A stretch of 7,424 nt of DNA from Candidatus Woesearchaeota archaeon (GTDB lineage Archaea > Nanobdellota > Nanobdellia > SCGC-AAA011-G17 > JACPNG01), in assembly GCA_017609845.1 (NCBI GenBank), contig JAFCDD010000022.1, positions 1 through 7,424 on the forward strand, given 5' to 3'. Under the pieces are notes generated by a model. That model was not told where the DNA came from. It did not search any database and saw nothing but the letters and a program-made list of their open reading frames with translations. Of this stretch, positions 6,094 to 7,424 are shown one piece after another (positions within the stretch are counted from its first letter, which is position 1; the number at the start of each line of letters is the position of its first letter). A program made the translations under genes and the position numbers.

Positions 6094-6552
6094 ATGAAAA
6101 CAAAACATATTTTTGTGCCAGTATTGGATGTTGGAGAACTCTTGCCATTTGTTATTAAGAAAAAAGGAAAATTGCAGGAGAACATAAAAGAGCAGGAAAG
6201 GGCTAAGGCTGAGCTTGTTAAATTCATTGACGAGCTTGAGAAAAATTATAAGGAATCAATATATTATATGGGTATGGATATTATTGAGTCAAAAACATAT
6301 GAACGGTTTATATTTGAAAATGGCGGGTTTTTTGAAGTAATGACAGAATCACCCTTGGCTATGAATGCACACTTCATCAACGAGAAAACAGCAAAGAGGT
6401 TTTGTTCAGCATTAAAGAAAACCATTAAATTAATTCTAAAAGGAAATCCGATGTCAAAAATGTTCTTGGATTCCATAGAAGTACAAACTGAGGCAGACCA
6501 AAGCTTAACCTATGAGAAATGGGACAGAATGAAGAGCATTAAGGGCCCTTAA
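6094..6552 (+). CDS. Unrecognised soluble protein at the end of the LuxE-LuxC run
   Basis: I do not recognise a family. The 152-residue protein has a hydrophobic start (IFVPVLDVGELLPFVI), a Lys/Glu-rich helix likely to form a coiled coil at about residues 22-55, then a mixed alpha/beta part with YYMGMDIIES, RFIFENGGFFEVM and a basic helical stretch KKTIKLILKGNPMSKMFLD. There is no membrane helix and no known catalytic motif; the only cysteine is in RFCSALKK. The start is uncertain. A strong AAAGGAGG (6051-6058) lies 35 bases before the ATG, and the frame stays open back to 6052 with no ATG, GTG or TTG in between. The ATG may be reached by reinitiation after a nine-codon TTG ORF (6062-6091) that ends 2 bases before it. 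AT-rich TATATATA/AAATATATA stretches at 6023-6050 could supply a separate promoter, so its membership of the operon is probable, not certain. Confidence 0.7.
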   Translation: MKTKHIFVPVLDVGELLPFVIKKKGKLQENIKEQERAKAELVKFIDELEKNYKESIYYMGMDIIESKTYERFIFENGGFFEVMTESPLAMNAHFINEKTAKRFCSALKKTIKLILKGNPMSKMFLDSIEVQTEADQSLTYEKWDRMKSIKGP

Positions 6553-6561
6553 ATAGAAGAC

Positions 6562-6569
6562 TTTAAATA
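6562..6569 (+). promoter_or_regulatory. TATA box for the winged-helix gene (leaderless geometry)
   Basis: TTTAAATA is centred 27-28 bases before the ATG at 6593, with a purine-rich AGAAGA stretch just upstream that could serve as the TFB-recognition element. No ribosome site precedes the ATG, so a leaderless transcript is likely. Confidence 0.6.
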
Positions 6570-6592
6570 TTCTTGAGATTGTAATAATAACT

Positions 6593-6856
6593 ATGGCCAA
6601 GCTAAGAGGCAAAAGATTAAACAGTGAAGTATACAAAATAATCAGAAAAAGCTGGCCAATACACCCTTCTGGGGTATGCAGAAAGCTTAACATAAAGCTA
6701 AATGTATCTAACATTTCTAAAATAAAGTATCATTTTGACATCCTAAGAAAAAACAAAAAGATAAGGACAACAAAAATAGATAGGGCATTGGTTGGGTGGC
6801 CTGTTGAAATAGAAAGATTAAGAATATTGCATGAATTCATAAAAGATATGGATTAA
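6593..6856 (+). CDS. Small basic winged-helix-like DNA-binding protein
   Basis: The 87-residue protein is Lys/Arg-rich and fits a compact winged helix-turn-helix. A first helix covers NSEVYKIIRKSW (about residues 10-21), HPSGVCRKLNI (24-34) suits helix 2, SNISKIKYHFDILRKNKKI (39-57) suits the recognition helix and the start of the wing, and RTTKIDRALVGWPVEIERLRIL forms the wing and closing helix. Small proteins of this kind are common in archaea, and most are uncharacterised regulators. It has its own leaderless promoter 40 bases after the unknown gene, so it is probably not strictly part of the LuxE-LuxC operon. It could regulate that operon or act elsewhere; nothing in the sequence decides this. 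The fold call is by helix pattern and moderately sure. Confidence 0.65.
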   Translation: MAKLRGKRLNSEVYKIIRKSWPIHPSGVCRKLNIKLNVSNISKIKYHFDILRKNKKIRTTKIDRALVGWPVEIERLRILHEFIKDMD

Positions 6857-6924
6857 TTCTAATTTGTCAAAAACTAGAGTCACAGGCTGGGGTAGGTTAT
6901 AATACACAAATTAATATCAAATAG

Positions 6925-6973
6925 TTCCCTTTTTTGGGCTTTTTTCCACGTGAAAAGAAGTTTGAAAAGGGAA
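6925..6973. terminator. Hairpin-forming T-rich spacer between convergent genes (bidirectional terminator)
   Basis: TTCCCTTTT (6925-6933) is the exact reverse complement of AAAAGGGAA (6965-6973). Between them lies a second stem centred on CACGTG (6947-6952), with CTTTTTT (6939-6945) facing AAAGAAG (6954-6960) after one mismatch. T runs at 6930-6935 and 6940-6945 would end transcripts from the left, and the A-rich right arm gives T-rich sequence on the other strand. The position between two converging genes supports a two-way terminator. Confidence 0.5.
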
Positions 6974-6980
6974 AATAATT

Positions 6981-7286
6981 TTATAAGTAATCCTCTAGTT
7001 TAGTTGGCTGTTTGCGATTGGGATATTTTTCTGCTATTACTTCTATTGCTAAATTTCTCACCCTTTGAGCCTTATATTCTTCAGCAGCTTCTTCTCCACT
7101 AGATGATGGAGAAAGAATTGAATTTATAACATTTAAGGGATGAAAAGGATTTCTATTATAATTATTCTTTTTAGGAATGTATGTAGAAATATTACACAAT
7201 TGCTCATAATTACATTTTCTTAATTTAGTTTTAATTTGTTTTTCTCTTGATATCTCTTCTAAAGTTGGTCTTGAAAGGAATATCAT
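6981..7286 (-). CDS. Hypothetical 101-residue soluble protein
   Basis: I do not recognise a family. The protein is charged and cytoplasmic in character. It has a Lys/Glu-rich N-terminal helix (about residues 8-24), two cysteines (C25 and C31, too few for a metal site alone), an Asn/Pro-rich middle (about 37-60), a Ser-Gly linker and a C-terminal amphipathic helix (about 64-87, EEAAEEYKAQRVRNLAIEVIAEKY) ending in a Lys/Pro tail. The minus-strand ATG is preceded by GTGAGGT 4 bases upstream and by a TATA-like box at 7331-7340, which together support a real gene. It converges on the winged-helix gene and looks unrelated to the LuxE-LuxC run. Confidence 0.6.
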   Translation of the reverse strand: MIFLSRPTLEEISREKQIKTKLRKCNYEQLCNISTYIPKKNNYNRNPFHPLNVINSILSPSSSGEEAAEEYKAQRVRNLAIEVIAEKYPNRKQPTKLEDYL

Positions 7287-7290
7287 TTTA

Positions 7291-7340
7291 ACCTCACTAA
7301 ATAAACTAGGTATACATAAAATAAATGAAGTTTATAAATC
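7291..7340 (-). promoter_or_regulatory. Promoter and ribosome site of the minus-strand gene
   Basis: Read on the minus strand, GATTTATAAA (7340-7331) is a good TATA box. A start site about 27 bases on (near 7308) would give a short leader of about 22 bases containing GTGAGGT (7297-7291), 4 bases before the ATG. Unlike the three plus-strand promoters, this gene would therefore have a leader. Confidence 0.45.
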
Positions 7341-7408
7341 TTTTGATTTGTTGCCACTCATAAATAGATTAATAATTTTAAATTGTGTTCCAAATTATTC
7401 AATTTTAT

Positions 7409-7424
7409 AACAAAAATTTTTGTT
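7409..7424. repeat. 16-base perfect palindrome at the right edge
   Basis: AACAAAAATTTTTGTT is an exact palindrome ending at the last base shown, so it may extend further. A nearby 8-base inverted repeat, AATAATTT (7371-7378) and AAATTATT (7392-7399), adds to the structure. All of it is AT-only or nearly so and may be compositional. Confidence 0.3.

Noticed and set aside
1..7424. CRISPR array, insertion sequence, integrase or tRNA attachment site
   Set aside because: I saw no regularly spaced repeats, transposase or integrase motifs, terminal inverted repeats around a gene, or tRNA cloverleaf.

Overview
The window looks like AT-rich archaeal chromosomal DNA. Three genes have a TATA-like box centred about 26-28 bases before their ATG, the spacing of archaeal leaderless transcripts. 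Other genes carry GAGG/GGAGG ribosome sites. The gene content includes a single-domain KaiC-like ATPase and a short basic winged-helix protein of archaeal style. A small-genome (DPANN-like) archaeon is a guess only; no taxonomic marker gene is present.

Layout. Positions 1-335 are non-coding, with an inverted repeat followed by a T run, repeated short motifs and a promoter. Positions 336-1389 hold a two-gene unit: a small two-helix membrane protein, then, 1 nt later, a KaiC/RecA-like ATPase. A new promoter near 1507 starts a same-strand run: a V4R-like small-molecule-binding protein (1536-2006), a FIST sensor protein (2024-3403), a LuxE-family acyl-activating enzyme (3467-4648), a LuxC-family acyl reductase (4690-6021) and an unrecognised 152-residue protein (6094-6552). 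A separately promoted 87-residue winged-helix-like protein follows (6593-6856). A 101-residue unknown protein faces it on the minus strand (6981-7286), with a hairpin-forming T-rich spacer between the two.

Interpretation. LuxE plus LuxC is the activating and reducing half of the bacterial fatty-acid reductase: acid to acyl-AMP, to acyl-enzyme, to aldehyde. The LuxD thioesterase and the luciferase LuxAB are absent, so light production is not indicated. The pair sits directly behind two ligand-binding proteins (V4R and FIST) in what looks like one operon, beside a membrane protein/KaiC-like ATPase pair. The most interesting reading is a carboxylic-acid-to-aldehyde module tied to small-molecule sensing. 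Archaeal membrane lipids are isoprenoid ethers rather than fatty-acid esters, so the natural substrate is an open question. The domain calls rest on visible motifs; the functional link is inference from gene order.
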